Part shown: one piece after another, positions 8,382 to 15,955 of the stretch | Numbering within the stretch: the stretch's first letter is position 1 | Layout of the letters: each line of letters opens with the position of its first letter | Source: Collinsella sp. | GTDB lineage: Bacteria; Actinomycetota; Coriobacteriia; Coriobacteriales; Coriobacteriaceae | Assembly (NCBI GenBank): GCA_019419545.1 | Contig: DXZT01000043.1 | Location: 32,530-67,974 of the forward strand | Reading direction: 5' to 3' | Length of the DNA: 35,445 nt | Translations under genes and position numbers: made by a program | Notes under the pieces: model-generated | What the model was told of the DNA's origin: nothing | What the model saw: only the letters and a program-made list of their open reading frames with translations | Databases searched by the model: none

Positions 8382-8619
8382 CTTTTAATACCTTTCTATA
8401 GATATAAATATCTTAATAATAGTAATAGCACTGACGAAACTGTTGATTATTCCCAAAGACGCAGGTCAGACCCAGAAAGAGAATCGACAGCAACCTGTGT
8501 GCAACAGGGGTGGTTTTCCACGTTCAAAACCTGCGCAAAACTTTTCATCACCGCGGGTTGGGTTTTAGACACCTTATGCCCGTGGTTTCGACAAGTTTTC
8601 AACAGGTGTCTCTATTTCC
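8382..8619. other. dnaA-dnaN spacer, candidate oriC with unwinding element
   Basis: 238 bases without a gene. The part next to dnaN (8384-8450) is nearly all A/T and is a good unwinding element. The rest holds 9-mers of one type: TTTTCCACG (8514-8522), TTTTCATCA (8542-8550) and TTTTCAACA (8596-8604). The last is inside a 19-mer (8586-8604) that recurs with 17/19 identity at 11776-11794, upstream of the dnaA operon. Canonical TTATCCACA is absent. An origin in this spacer is usual in actinobacteria; the box assignment is my inference. Confidence 0.6.
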
Positions 8620-10344
8620 CTACGAGCGCAGTGTAATTCTATCGCGCAGCGACTTGAGGTCTTCGGTGACGGTGCGGTCTTCCTGGATCATCTTCTGGAC
8701 CTTTTTGTAGCTCGTGCTGACGGTCGAGTGGTTGCGGTTGCCAAATTCGGCGCCCACCGCCGTGGTCGTCATCTCGCACATCTCGATGGCCAGATAGATG
8801 GCGATATGGCGTGCTTTGGCGATATTGGCGTTGCGACGCGGGCCGATGAGCTCCTCGTGTGTCACGCCGTACTGCTCTTCGATGACGGACTGAACCGTCT
8901 GGACGTTGATCTTTTTGGCCGATGTGTCGAAGTACTGGCTGGCGATGGCGTCGATATCGTCAAAGGTGAGCTCTCCGCCCTCGCGCTCGCGGTCGCCCGC
9001 CTCGCCGGCGCAGCGCTCGCAAAAGCTCTCGAGTTCGCGGATGTTGGTGCCCGACACCTCTGCCATGTGCTTAAAGTGCTCATCGGTCAGGTGCCCGCCG
9101 TCGCCCCCATAGGCCGCCAGCAGCGAGTCGTCGCCTGCCTCGGGAGCGGCGACGATGGTGTTCTCGTAATAGCGCTGCAAGATCTTGTATTTCATCTCGT
9201 AGCTGGGCTCTGCGACTAGGCAGAGCATGCCGGCGTTGAAGCGGCTGGTCAGACGCTCGTCCATGCTCAGGTCCTTGGGGGCGCGGTCTGCCGCGATGAC
9301 GACTTTCTTGTTGTTGCGGATGAACTCGTCCATGAGCTGGAAAAAGTAGTCCACGCTCGCGCGCTTGCCGATGATGTTTTGGATGTCATCGATGATGAGC
9401 ACGTCCACACCGTGGTACGCCTGCATGATGGGGGCGTTGCTCTTCTTTTGGCGGTCGAACTCGGTCATCAGGTCGTCCAGATATGCCTGGGAGTTGGCAT
9501 ACTTGACCTTGATCTCGGGCGACTTCTCGGCGAGCTCGTTTTTGATGGCAAGCAGCAGGTGCGTCTTGCCCAGGCCCGATTTGCCGTAGATGAACAGTGA
9601 TGTGCATGTGCCGCGCTCGTCCGCGAGGGCGGCAAACTTGAGCGCCGAGCGATAGGCATGGCTGTTCTCGGGGCCGTAGACAAAGTTCTCAAAGGTAAAT
9701 TTTGAGTTCGCGGCGAGCGGGGCTCCATCCGTATTCTGCTCGGCCGGCACGGTTGGTGCTGGCATGGGTGAAGCGGGGGTCGCAGCTTGCGTGGATTTGG
9801 TCGGCGCTCCGCCCTTCATCTGGTTCATCATGCGACGAAAATCGTCGGCCGAGAGCGTGTTCTTGATTGCAATGCCCGAATCCGCGCCCGCCGCTGCGTC
9901 GTGAGCGATGGGCATGTGCGTGACGGGTGCGCTCGTTGACGTCGCCGCCGCGGTCGGCAACGGTGCCATGGTTTCACGGGAAACATCGCTGTGCTGGTGC
10001 TCGATTGTCGGCACGTCGTCTGCGGAGGCCGGCACCGACGGGGAAGCGGCGGGAGCCGTGGCGGGCGCCGTCGCGGCAGTGGATTCCGTCGCGGCGCCTT
10101 GCGGTGCCACGATGTCGAGCGCAATCGGTGCAAAGGCGATTTCTTCCAGATAAGCCTCAATAGTCGGCTGATGCTTTTTGAGCTGCGCGATGGCAAAGCG
10201 CGAGGGGGCCTCGATCGTGAGCGTATCTTCGGTCAGGCTTATGGCGCGCGATTGCCCCAGCATGTTGATGAGGCGTGCATCTTGGCCGTCGCGCTGGCAA
10301 AAGGCGATGGCATCCCCCAGGATGATGCTTGCTTCCTCGTCCAC
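8620..10344 (-). CDS. dnaA: chromosomal replication initiator DnaA
   Basis: AAA+ initiator, 574 aa with a GTG start. Domain I is residues 1-80, then a long Ala/Pro/Thr-rich linker (about 81-213). The AAA+ domain has Walker A GKSGLGKT (254-261), Walker B VLIIDD (to 320), the SRFNAG arginine motif and sensor II TNIRELE. Domain IV carries the helix-turn-helix. Its signature reads RNHSTVST (537-544) where most DnaA proteins have RDHSTVLH, and the basic loop reads AKAR instead of ARPR. These are DNA-contact positions in E. coli DnaA. The gene follows the GHKL-winged-helix gene by 15 bases and is surely co-transcribed with it. Confidence 0.96.
   Translation of the reverse strand: MDEEASIILGDAIAFCQRDGQDARLINMLGQSRAISLTEDTLTIEAPSRFAIAQLKKHQPTIEAYLEEIAFAPIALDIVAPQGAATESTAATAPATAPAASPSVPASADDVPTIEHQHSDVSRETMAPLPTAAATSTSAPVTHMPIAHDAAAGADSGIAIKNTLSADDFRRMMNQMKGGAPTKSTQAATPASPMPAPTVPAEQNTDGAPLAANSKFTFENFVYGPENSHAYRSALKFAALADERGTCTSLFIYGKSGLGKTHLLLAIKNELAEKSPEIKVKYANSQAYLDDLMTEFDRQKKSNAPIMQAYHGVDVLIIDDIQNIIGKRASVDYFFQLMDEFIRNNKKVVIAADRAPKDLSMDERLTSRFNAGMLCLVAEPSYEMKYKILQRYYENTIVAAPEAGDDSLLAAYGGDGGHLTDEHFKHMAEVSGTNIRELESFCERCAGEAGDREREGGELTFDDIDAIASQYFDTSAKKINVQTVQSVIEEQYGVTHEELIGPRRNANIAKARHIAIYLAIEMCEMTTTAVGAEFGNRNHSTVSTSYKKVQKMIQEDRTVTEDLKSLRDRITLRS
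9970..9985. promoter_or_regulatory. parS-like site inside dnaA
   Basis: GGTTTCACGGGAAACA matches the parS consensus TGTTTCACGTGAAACA at 14 of 16 positions. It lies in the variable linker of dnaA (encoding VSRET), about 5 kb from the main parS cluster. ParB binding is possible but unproven. Confidence 0.4.
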
Positions 10345-10359
10345 TGTCTCTCCCGTTCT

Positions 10360-11712
10360 TTAGCTCTGAGCTCGCACGCGAGCGGCGCCGAGTTCGGTCA
10401 GATGGTATTTCTGGCCATGCTTGATGACCAAGCCGGCCTGCGCCAAGTCATTGAGCGTGCGTGACCAAGTGGGGGCCGAGTTTCCAAATGCCCTCGCCAG
10501 ATCGGTTGCACCGCACGCTTGTTTTTGCGCCAGATAGCCCAGCGCGGCGTTGCCGCGATCGCTTACGAACACGTCCGGTTGTGGCTGTGCATACTGATTT
10601 GCTGCATTAGGATACATCATTTGAGCTGCTGGTTGTTGAGAACTCTGCATTGGCGGCATTTGCTGTTGAAAACTTTGAGGCCACTGTTGGTAAGGCTGCG
10701 GAGGCGTCTGCTGGGCCCAGGGGTTGTACTGCTGCTGCGGCATCTGCTGGTACGGCTGCTGATATCCCTGCTGGTACTGCTGCGGGAACTGCTGGCCATA
10801 CCCCAGTGGCGGCATCTGCTGATATGGATATCCCTGTTGGTACGGCTGATAGCCCATTTGCTGGCCACCCGGCGCCCCCGTCGCCTGCTGCATTGCTGCT
10901 GCATCCTGATCAGCCAGCGGCATGGCCTCTGGCATGTTTGGCGGCATCGACATAGATGCCGCCTGGGGCTCTTGTGTGGGAAGCATTCCGGGCTGCTGCA
11001 TCTGCCCCACGGGGGGCTGCATCTGCTGCGTTGCCATGGGCTGCTGCGCAAAAGCTCCCGGCAGGGGATATGTGGGCTGCTCCGTCTCGGGCCGCACGGC
11101 AGCACCGCGTCCGCCGGCACGCTCGATTTCCTGCACGCGTTTAGGGTTCAGGCTTACCGTAACCACGGTGCCGTTGCCCATGTTGTCCTCGATGGATACG
11201 GCACCGCCGGCGTTTTCCAAATACTCCTGCACCATGGGAAACCCTGCTCCGGTTCCACGGATATAGCGCTTCATCTTGCTGTTTGCGCTGGTAACGCCAA
11301 AGTCGAAAGCGCGTTCCTTGTCGTCGATGCCGGGTCCTTGGTCAGCAAAGCGGATGGTGTCTCCGCCGTCCAGAATCGAGATGATGGGCTCTGCAAAGTG
11401 TGCGTGGATAAAGTTTTCGACAATCTCGCGGATGACCATGAGCGAGATATGGCCACCTTGTTCTTTCATGCACTGGTAGACGGTGTTGGTCGTCTCTTCC
11501 AAATACGTGCGGACATCTTGCGGATCAATGACGATCACGCGCGGTGTCGACAGCATGTCGTCATAGACGGCGATGCGCGCGGCGTACATGGCTTTTGGCG
11601 CCTGCGTGGTCGTCTGCTCGCCTTCCGCACGCTCTTCGCGCACGCCGGTGATGTGCTCGTTGTCGGGTGCCGGGTCTCCGGAATCGACCATGGTGTAAAA
11701 GTCGTCAGACAT
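10360..11712 (-). CDS. GHKL ATPase fused to winged helix, upstream of dnaA
   Basis: 450 aa protein I cannot name. Residues about 60-190 form a GHKL (HATPase_c) fold: N box with Glu96 and Asn100, G1 box DQGPG (124-128), G2 box GTGAG (153-157) and a closing GNGT at 179-182. This resembles anti-sigma kinases of the SpoIIAB/RsbW type and histidine-kinase ATPase domains, but no phospho-acceptor domain is present. Residues about 205-382 are Gln/Pro/Met-rich with Tyr-Gln-Gln repeats and look disordered. Residues about 383-450 look like a MarR-type winged helix (GATDLARAFG...TWSRTLNDLAQAGLV). It is 15 bases upstream of dnaA and its start faces the rpmH spacer. A role in controlling dnaA or the origin is an inference from position. 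Confidence 0.85.
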   Translation of the reverse strand: MSDDFYTMVDSGDPAPDNEHITGVREERAEGEQTTTQAPKAMYAARIAVYDDMLSTPRVIVIDPQDVRTYLEETTNTVYQCMKEQGGHISLMVIREIVENFIHAHFAEPIISILDGGDTIRFADQGPGIDDKERAFDFGVTSANSKMKRYIRGTGAGFPMVQEYLENAGGAVSIEDNMGNGTVVTVSLNPKRVQEIERAGGRGAAVRPETEQPTYPLPGAFAQQPMATQQMQPPVGQMQQPGMLPTQEPQAASMSMPPNMPEAMPLADQDAAAMQQATGAPGGQQMGYQPYQQGYPYQQMPPLGYGQQFPQQYQQGYQQPYQQMPQQQYNPWAQQTPPQPYQQWPQSFQQQMPPMQSSQQPAAQMMYPNAANQYAQPQPDVFVSDRGNAALGYLAQKQACGATDLARAFGNSAPTWSRTLNDLAQAGLVIKHGQKYHLTELGAARVRAQS

Positions 11713-11955
11713 GCCGCTCGCAATCTTTCAAAAGGTTTCGAACAAATAGTAGCTCACCGTGCAACGTTTCTCATCTTTCGACAACTTTTCAAAACTTGTT
11801 GAAAACTTTGGAAAACGGGCGAAAAGCTCTCAACATTGCCAACATGACCTGTTGAAAACTCGATGAAATATCGTGAAATGTTGCCATGAGGCGCAAATTT
11901 CGGTTGTGCTTATGGGGGAACCGTGTGAACTGCGCAACCTTTTACCTTTGATTTC
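11713..11955. other. spacer upstream of the dnaA operon, candidate second origin lobe
   Basis: Divergent spacer rich in TTTTC/GAAAA words. TGTTGAAAA (complement of TTTTCAACA) occurs at 11797-11805 and 11850-11858, TTTTCAAAA at 11786-11794, and a 19-mer at 11776-11794 repeats the one beside dnaN. The arrangement recalls bipartite origins such as that of Bacillus subtilis, with one box cluster on each side of dnaA. I find no convincing leftward promoter for the dnaA operon, although one must lie here. Confidence 0.5.
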
Positions 11956-11985
11956 TTGACATTTGAACATTGATTTCCCTACAAT
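11956..11985 (+). promoter_or_regulatory. rpmH promoter
   Basis: TTGACA (11956-11961), an 18-base spacer and TACAAT (11980-11985) form a near-consensus promoter. It is about 70 bases upstream of rpmH and points away from the dnaA operon. Confidence 0.8.
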
Positions 11986-12057
11986 CTTCAAGCTCACGTG
12001 TCTATATCTGCGTCCGCGTCCCCGCGGACACTCGAAATGCAGCAGGAGGAACTTAAG

Positions 12058-12192
12058 ATGAAGCGTACGTATCAGCCTAATAAGCGTAAGCGTGCCAAGA
12101 CCCATGGCTTCCGTGCCCGTATGGCCACTAAGGGTGGTCGTGCCGTGCTCGCCCGTCGTCGTGCCAAGGGCCGCAAGCGTCTCACTGTCTAG
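12058..12192 (+). CDS. rpmH: 50S ribosomal protein L34
   Basis: 44 aa, very basic, starting MKRTYQPNKRKRAKTHGF and ending RAKGRKRLTV, the full L34 pattern. The open frame extends further upstream, but AGGAGG lies 8-13 bases before this ATG and the family starts here. First gene of the rpmH-rnpA-yidD-yidC-jag run. Confidence 0.97.
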   Translation: MKRTYQPNKRKRAKTHGFRARMATKGGRAVLARRRAKGRKRLTV

Positions 12193-12212
12193 CAGCGATA
12201 CACACATCTCGC

Positions 12213-12551
12213 ATGAAGACTATTAAGTCTCGGCAAGATTTCGAGCATGTGTTCAGTCAGGGGCGTCGTTTCAATCACCCTCTGATTCGAATGACCATAT
12301 GTGAATCGGTTGGCGAAGGCGACTCCGGAAGGGTCGCCTTCGTTGGTGCTAAGCGACTCGGTTGTGCCGTCGTGCGCAACCGATCTAAGCGTGTGATGCG
12401 CGAGGCCGCCCGCAGCTGCGGATTTCCCGTTGCGGGTTATGACATCATCTTGTTTGCAACTCCCAAGACGAGGGTTTCCTCGCCGCAGGAGATGGACAAG
12501 GCGTTGCGTTCGCTTATGAAGCGCGCCGGCGTTGCCGGGGAGGAGCGATGA
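12213..12551 (+). CDS. rnpA: ribonuclease P protein component
   Basis: 112 aa protein subunit of RNase P, which trims tRNA 5' leaders. The conserved RNR motif appears as AVVRNRSKRVMREAAR (about residues 53-68), and the N-terminal part has SRQDFEHVFSQGRRF. There is no strong Shine-Dalgarno before the ATG, so coupling with rpmH 20 bases upstream is likely. The stop overlaps the yidD start as ATGA. Confidence 0.95.
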   Translation: MKTIKSRQDFEHVFSQGRRFNHPLIRMTICESVGEGDSGRVAFVGAKRLGCAVVRNRSKRVMREAARSCGFPVAGYDIILFATPKTRVSSPQEMDKALRSLMKRAGVAGEER

Positions 12552-12772
12552 GCAATCACGTTTTGCGACGTGTTGCCATCGCTCCTATTCGCATATATCA
12601 ACAGGTTATTTCGCCCTTATTGCCTGACGCCTGCATTTATTACCCAACGTGCTCGCAATACGCCGTCCAGGCGATTGAGAAGCACGGTGTTTTGAGAGGC
12701 TGCTGGCTTGCCGTGAGGCGCATCGCTCGCTGCAATCCCCTGCACGTCGGCGGTTATGACCCTGTGCCCTAG
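12548..12772 (+). CDS. yidD: membrane protein insertion efficiency factor YidD
   Basis: 74 aa protein with the family's conserved Cys-rich core (YYPTCSQYAVQAIEKHG, then CNPLHVGGYDPVP). It is a small membrane-associated helper thought to assist YidC-dependent insertion. The start overlaps the rnpA stop by 4 bases, and yidC follows after 29 bases, the usual order. Confidence 0.95.
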   Translation: MSNHVLRRVAIAPIRIYQQVISPLLPDACIYYPTCSQYAVQAIEKHGVLRGCWLAVRRIARCNPLHVGGYDPVP

Positions 12773-12801
12773 CGGGCACTCGCTATCGGAGGAAAACTTA
12801 C

Positions 12802-13572
12802 ATGTGGGATTGGATCGTTAACATCCTTTTCGAGCTGCTCAAGCTCATCCAGACCTTTGCGGTCGACTGGGGCCTGTCCATCATCATCCTGGTGGTCATC
12901 ATCCGTCTGCTGCTGACGCCGCTCATGCTCAAGTCGACCAAGTCGACGGCTCGCATGCAGGTGCTGCAGCCCAAGATGCTCGAGATCCAGGAGCGCTATG
13001 CCGACGATCCCCAGCGTCAGGCCGAGGAGATGCAGAAGTTCTACAGCGAGAACAAGTTCAACCCCATGGCTGGCTGTCTGCCGCTGCTGATTCAGATGCC
13101 TATCCTGTTCGCCCTGTTTACATTGCTGCGCAACCTGCCGCAGTACTTTAACGACGGCACGTTCTCGTTCTTCAACATCCTGCCCGACCTGACCACCACG
13201 CCGAGCGCTTCCTTTGCCGATGGCTTTATGGTTGCACTGCCTGCGCTGGTTTGCCTGATCCTGTTCGCCGTCCTGACCCTGATTCCGCAGCTCTATATGT
13301 CGCGCAACCAGACCGGCCAGCAGGCTCAGAGCATGCGTATGATGGCCGTTGTCATGACGGTCATGATGCTTTGGATGGGCTGGAGCCTTCCCGTTGGTGT
13401 TCTGCTGTACTACGACGTCTCGTCTGCTTGGCAGGTTATCCAGCAGATTTTTGTGACGCAGAAGGTCATCGACAAGGCGAAGGCCGATGAGGAGGAGCGT
13501 CTTAAGAACGCTCCGCTGCAGGTTGAGGTCACTCGTCGAGAGAAGAAGCCGCGCCCGCACAAGAAGAAGTAG
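12802..13572 (+). CDS. yidC: membrane protein insertase YidC
   Basis: 256 aa Oxa1/YidC-type insertase in the short Gram-positive form. The first core helix has the conserved positively charged residue (VVIIRLLLTP). A coiled cytoplasmic loop (QPKMLEIQERYADD) follows, then four further hydrophobic segments and a Lys/Arg-rich tail ending RPHKKK, suited to ribosome contact. There is no clear lipobox at the start; the N-terminus goes almost directly into the first helix. CGGAGGA precedes the ATG. Confidence 0.95.
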   Translation: MWDWIVNILFELLKLIQTFAVDWGLSIIILVVIIRLLLTPLMLKSTKSTARMQVLQPKMLEIQERYADDPQRQAEEMQKFYSENKFNPMAGCLPLLIQMPILFALFTLLRNLPQYFNDGTFSFFNILPDLTTTPSASFADGFMVALPALVCLILFAVLTLIPQLYMSRNQTGQQAQSMRMMAVVMTVMMLWMGWSLPVGVLLYYDVSSAWQVIQQIFVTQKVIDKAKADEEERLKNAPLQVEVTRREKKPRPHKKK

Positions 13573-13589
13573 TGGGATATCAATCTTAT

Positions 13590-13602
13590 TTAGGTACCTA
13601 AC
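13590..13602. repeat. palindrome TTAGGTACCTAAC, copy 1
   Basis: A 12-bp perfect palindrome (TTAGGTACCTAA) plus C, between yidC and jag. The same 13 bases recur at 17094-17106 just after the parB-linked small gene. The function is unknown. Confidence 0.5.
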
Positions 13603-13616
13603 TTTTGGAGTACGTT

Positions 13617-14186
13617 ATGTCTGAAGAGATCATCGAGGATATGCTTGAGGAGGTTGCCCCGCAGGTCGCGGGCGATTATCCCGAGATTGCACAGCGCTAC
13701 AAGGCTGGTGAAGAGCTGACCGATGAGGAGCTCGACACCATTGCCGATGTTGCGATTTCCATCCTGCGTTCCATCCTTTCGCACTTCGATGCCGCCAACT
13801 CTCCTATCGATGAGTATGAGGGCGACGAGGGTGAGCTGATTTTGGATGTAACGGCTCCCGACCTTGCTGTTCTCATTGGCCGTCATGGTCGCACCCTTGA
13901 TGCCCTTCAGGTTATGTTCTCTTTGCTGGTGAGCCGCAAACTTGGCTTTAGGTATCCGGTTGTAGTGGACGTAGAGGGATACAAGAGTCGCCGTCAGGAC
14001 AAGGTTGCTTCCATGGCTCAGTCTGCTGCCGAGCGTGCCATCCGCACTCATAAGAGTGTTTCGCTTCCGCCCATGAATGCCTACGAGCGTCGACTGGTTC
14101 ACATTGCACTTCGTGGCAATGATGCCGTCGATACTCATTCTGAGGGTTCTGACCCTGATCGCCATGTGGTGATTGTTGCTCGATAA
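13617..14186 (+). CDS. jag: Jag/KhpB RNA-binding protein (KH-R3H)
   Basis: 189 aa. An acidic N-terminal part (EEIIEDMLEEVAPQ) replaces a recognisable Jag-N domain. A KH domain follows with LIGRHGRTLDALQ (a GRHG version of the GxxG loop), then an R3H domain with LPPMNAYERRLVHIAL. KhpB works with KhpA as an RNA chaperone linked to cell envelope growth. An in-frame TTG lies four codons upstream, but TTGGAG is placed to serve the ATG at 13617. It follows yidC, as in most Gram-positive bacteria, and ends at a strong terminator. Confidence 0.92.
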   Translation: MSEEIIEDMLEEVAPQVAGDYPEIAQRYKAGEELTDEELDTIADVAISILRSILSHFDAANSPIDEYEGDEGELILDVTAPDLAVLIGRHGRTLDALQVMFSLLVSRKLGFRYPVVVDVEGYKSRRQDKVASMAQSAAERAIRTHKSVSLPPMNAYERRLVHIALRGNDAVDTHSEGSDPDRHVVIVAR

Positions 14187-14206
14187 TCTTCTCGAGCTTA
14201 TGCTAA

Positions 14207-14236
14207 GGGGACGTGGTTTCCACGTCCCCTTTTTTT
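14207..14236 (+). terminator. terminator after jag
   Basis: A 10-bp perfect stem (14207-14216 with 14220-14229), a 3-base loop and seven T. It closes the rpmH-jag unit. Confidence 0.93.
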
Positions 14237-14282
14237 GTCAAAAGTTCTCGATACACTGATTTTTGTCAGAAAGGAGCTTTCG

Positions 14283-15020
14283 TTGTTAGTACTTACTGAT
14301 CAGCAGGCTGACGAGATGTTGAGTCGTCTAACTTCCTATTGCAAAGAGTATTCCTTGAGCGTAACTGATGTTGAGCTGAGGAAATGTATTCAGCATCTGG
14401 ATTTGGTTCTAGAAACAAATAAGACAACCAATCTCACCCGTATTCTTAACGTAGAAGATGCTGCAGTACTTCATATCCTCGACTCACTTGTTTTGCTCCC
14501 CTATATCAACAAGGCTCCTGAGGGAGCTTTGCTCGATATGGGAACAGGTGCGGGCTTCCCTGGTATTCCATTAACCATAACCACGCATCGTAAAGCTACT
14601 TATATTGACTCTGTTGGCAAGAAGGTTGATGCGGTTAATTCCTTTGTCCATGCTCTTGGATTGAAACATGCTCATGCGGTTCATGATCGTCTTGAAGAAT
14701 ATGCTCGAAGCCATAAGAAGCAGTTCTCTGTTGTAACCGCCCGCGCACTGGCCCCTCTACCGATTCTTGTTGAGTATGCGGCTCCGTATCTGAAGGATGG
14801 AGGGCTATTTGTTATAACCAAGGGCAATCCTTCGGATGAGGAGCTTGCTTCCGGCATGTCAGCAGCTAAGATTTGCGGCTTCACTTTGCTTCTGAATGAC
14901 GCAATTGATTTGCCTGAAGGTTTGGGTCACAGGGAGTTCATTGTTCTTAAGAAGAGTCATCCAGCATCTGTCTCATTGCCTCGTGCAAATGGCGTGGCAA
15001 AGAAGAATCCGCTTGCCTAG
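14283..15020 (+). CDS. rsmG: 16S rRNA (guanine527-N7)-methyltransferase RsmG
   Basis: SAM-dependent methyltransferase acting on G527 of 16S rRNA, 245 aa from the chosen start. The SAM site is LLDMGTGAGFPGIPL, with the usual upstream NKTTNLTRI and downstream VTARALAPL. The open frame reaches back into the jag terminator, but AAAGGAG at 14272-14278 fits the TTG at 14283. The C-terminal 20 residues after LKK are extra. Codons here are visibly more A/T-rich than in the genes on either side. The parS cluster starts 2 bases after the stop. Confidence 0.93.
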   Translation: MLVLTDQQADEMLSRLTSYCKEYSLSVTDVELRKCIQHLDLVLETNKTTNLTRILNVEDAAVLHILDSLVLLPYINKAPEGALLDMGTGAGFPGIPLTITTHRKATYIDSVGKKVDAVNSFVHALGLKHAHAVHDRLEEYARSHKKQFSVVTARALAPLPILVEYAAPYLKDGGLFVITKGNPSDEELASGMSAAKICGFTLLLNDAIDLPEGLGHREFIVLKKSHPASVSLPRANGVAKKNPLA

Positions 15021-15021
15021 A

Positions 15022-15037
15022 TGTTTCACGTGAAACA
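15022..15037. promoter_or_regulatory. parS site 1
   Basis: Exact TGTTTCACGTGAAACA, the bacterial chromosomal parS consensus bound by ParB. First of three copies spaced 39 bp start to start. Confidence 0.97.
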
Positions 15038-15060
15038 TAATGGATACTAACAACTTGCAG

Positions 15061-15076
15061 TGTTTCACGTGAAACA
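15061..15076. promoter_or_regulatory. parS site 2
   Basis: Exact parS consensus, 39 bp after site 1. Confidence 0.97.
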
Positions 15077-15099
15077 TAGCGGTTGATATCGATTCGGAA

Positions 15100-15115
15100 T
15101 GTTTCACGTGAAACA
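15100..15115. promoter_or_regulatory. parS site 3
   Basis: Exact parS consensus, 39 bp after site 2 and 40 bases before the parA GTG. The parA promoter must overlap or neighbour these sites, so ParB binding here could also repress parAB. Confidence 0.97.
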
Positions 15116-15154
15116 TCCTCCGTTTGACAGCTTTAATACACACCAGGAGGGACC

Positions 15155-15955
15155 GTGGGATTTCGCGACGTTAAGCGTTCTAAGAGCGCAAAAGACACGC
15201 GTATCATTGCAATCATCAATCAAAAAGGCGGCGTCGGTAAGTCAACGACGGCTGTAAACCTTGCAGCAGCACTGGGTGAGCAGGGTCGTAAGACACTGAT
15301 TGTCGATTTTGATCCGCAGGGAAACAGCACCAGTGGATTCGGAATTGAAAAAGAAGACCTTGATCACTGCATCTATGATGCATTGTTGAATGATGTGCCG
15401 GCAGAATCACTTGTTCTTGATACAAATTGCAAAAAGGTATTCGTAATTCCAGCTACAATTCAGCTTGCAGGCGCCGAAATTGAGCTCGTAAGCGCAATTG
15501 CACGTGAAACCCGCCTCAAAGATTTGCTTGAGCCGATTCAGGACGAGTTCGATTTTATTTTCATTGACTGTCCTCCTTCGCTCGGCCTGCTTACTATCAA
15601 CGCTTTGACCGCAGCAGACAGCGTTTTGATTCCGATCCAGTGCGAATATTACGCACTCGAGGGTGTTACGAAGCTGCTTGAGTCAATGAAGATGGTCAAA
15701 TCAAGGCTGAACAAGGGCTTAGACACCTATGGTGTGCTTATGACGATGTATGACTCGCGTACTTCACTATCGAATCAGGTTGTTGAGGAGGTTCAATCGT
15801 ACTTTGGTGATAAGGCGTTTAAGACGCTAATCCCCCGTACGGTTAAAATCTCCGAAGCTCCGTCTTTTGGAGAACCAGTAATTACCTATGCACCTCAAAA
15901 TAAGGGTGCAAAAGCATATATGAACCTTGCAAAAGAGGTGATCAAGCGTGCCTAG
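15155..15955 (+). CDS. parA: chromosome partitioning ATPase ParA (Soj)
   Basis: 266 aa deviant-Walker ATPase that drives origin segregation with ParB-parS. The deviant Walker A KGGVGKST is at residues 24-31, Walker A' IVDFDPQGN follows and Walker B is FIFIDCPPS. A short basic N-terminal extension (GFRDVKRSKSAK) precedes the core. GTG start with CCAGGAGGG upstream. The stop overlaps parB by 8 bases. Confidence 0.96.
   Translation: MGFRDVKRSKSAKDTRIIAIINQKGGVGKSTTAVNLAAALGEQGRKTLIVDFDPQGNSTSGFGIEKEDLDHCIYDALLNDVPAESLVLDTNCKKVFVIPATIQLAGAEIELVSAIARETRLKDLLEPIQDEFDFIFIDCPPSLGLLTINALTAADSVLIPIQCEYYALEGVTKLLESMKMVKSRLNKGLDTYGVLMTMYDSRTSLSNQVVEEVQSYFGDKAFKTLIPRTVKISEAPSFGEPVITYAPQNKGAKAYMNLAKEVIKRA

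Noticed and set aside
6468..8636. 722-codon frame opposite recF and dnaN
   Set aside because: Spans two real genes and the origin spacer antisense; composition typical of shadows.
10519..11802. 427-codon Leu/Arg/His-rich frame opposite the GHKL gene
   Set aside because: Mirror of the Gln/Pro-rich linker; the minus-strand frame has clear ATPase motifs.
11830..12207. 125-codon minus-strand frame across rpmH
   Set aside because: Overlaps rpmH and its promoter antisense; no conserved content.
14235..14282. Upstream TTG start for rsmG at 14235
   Set aside because: It lies in the T run of the jag terminator; the ribosome site fits the TTG at 14283.
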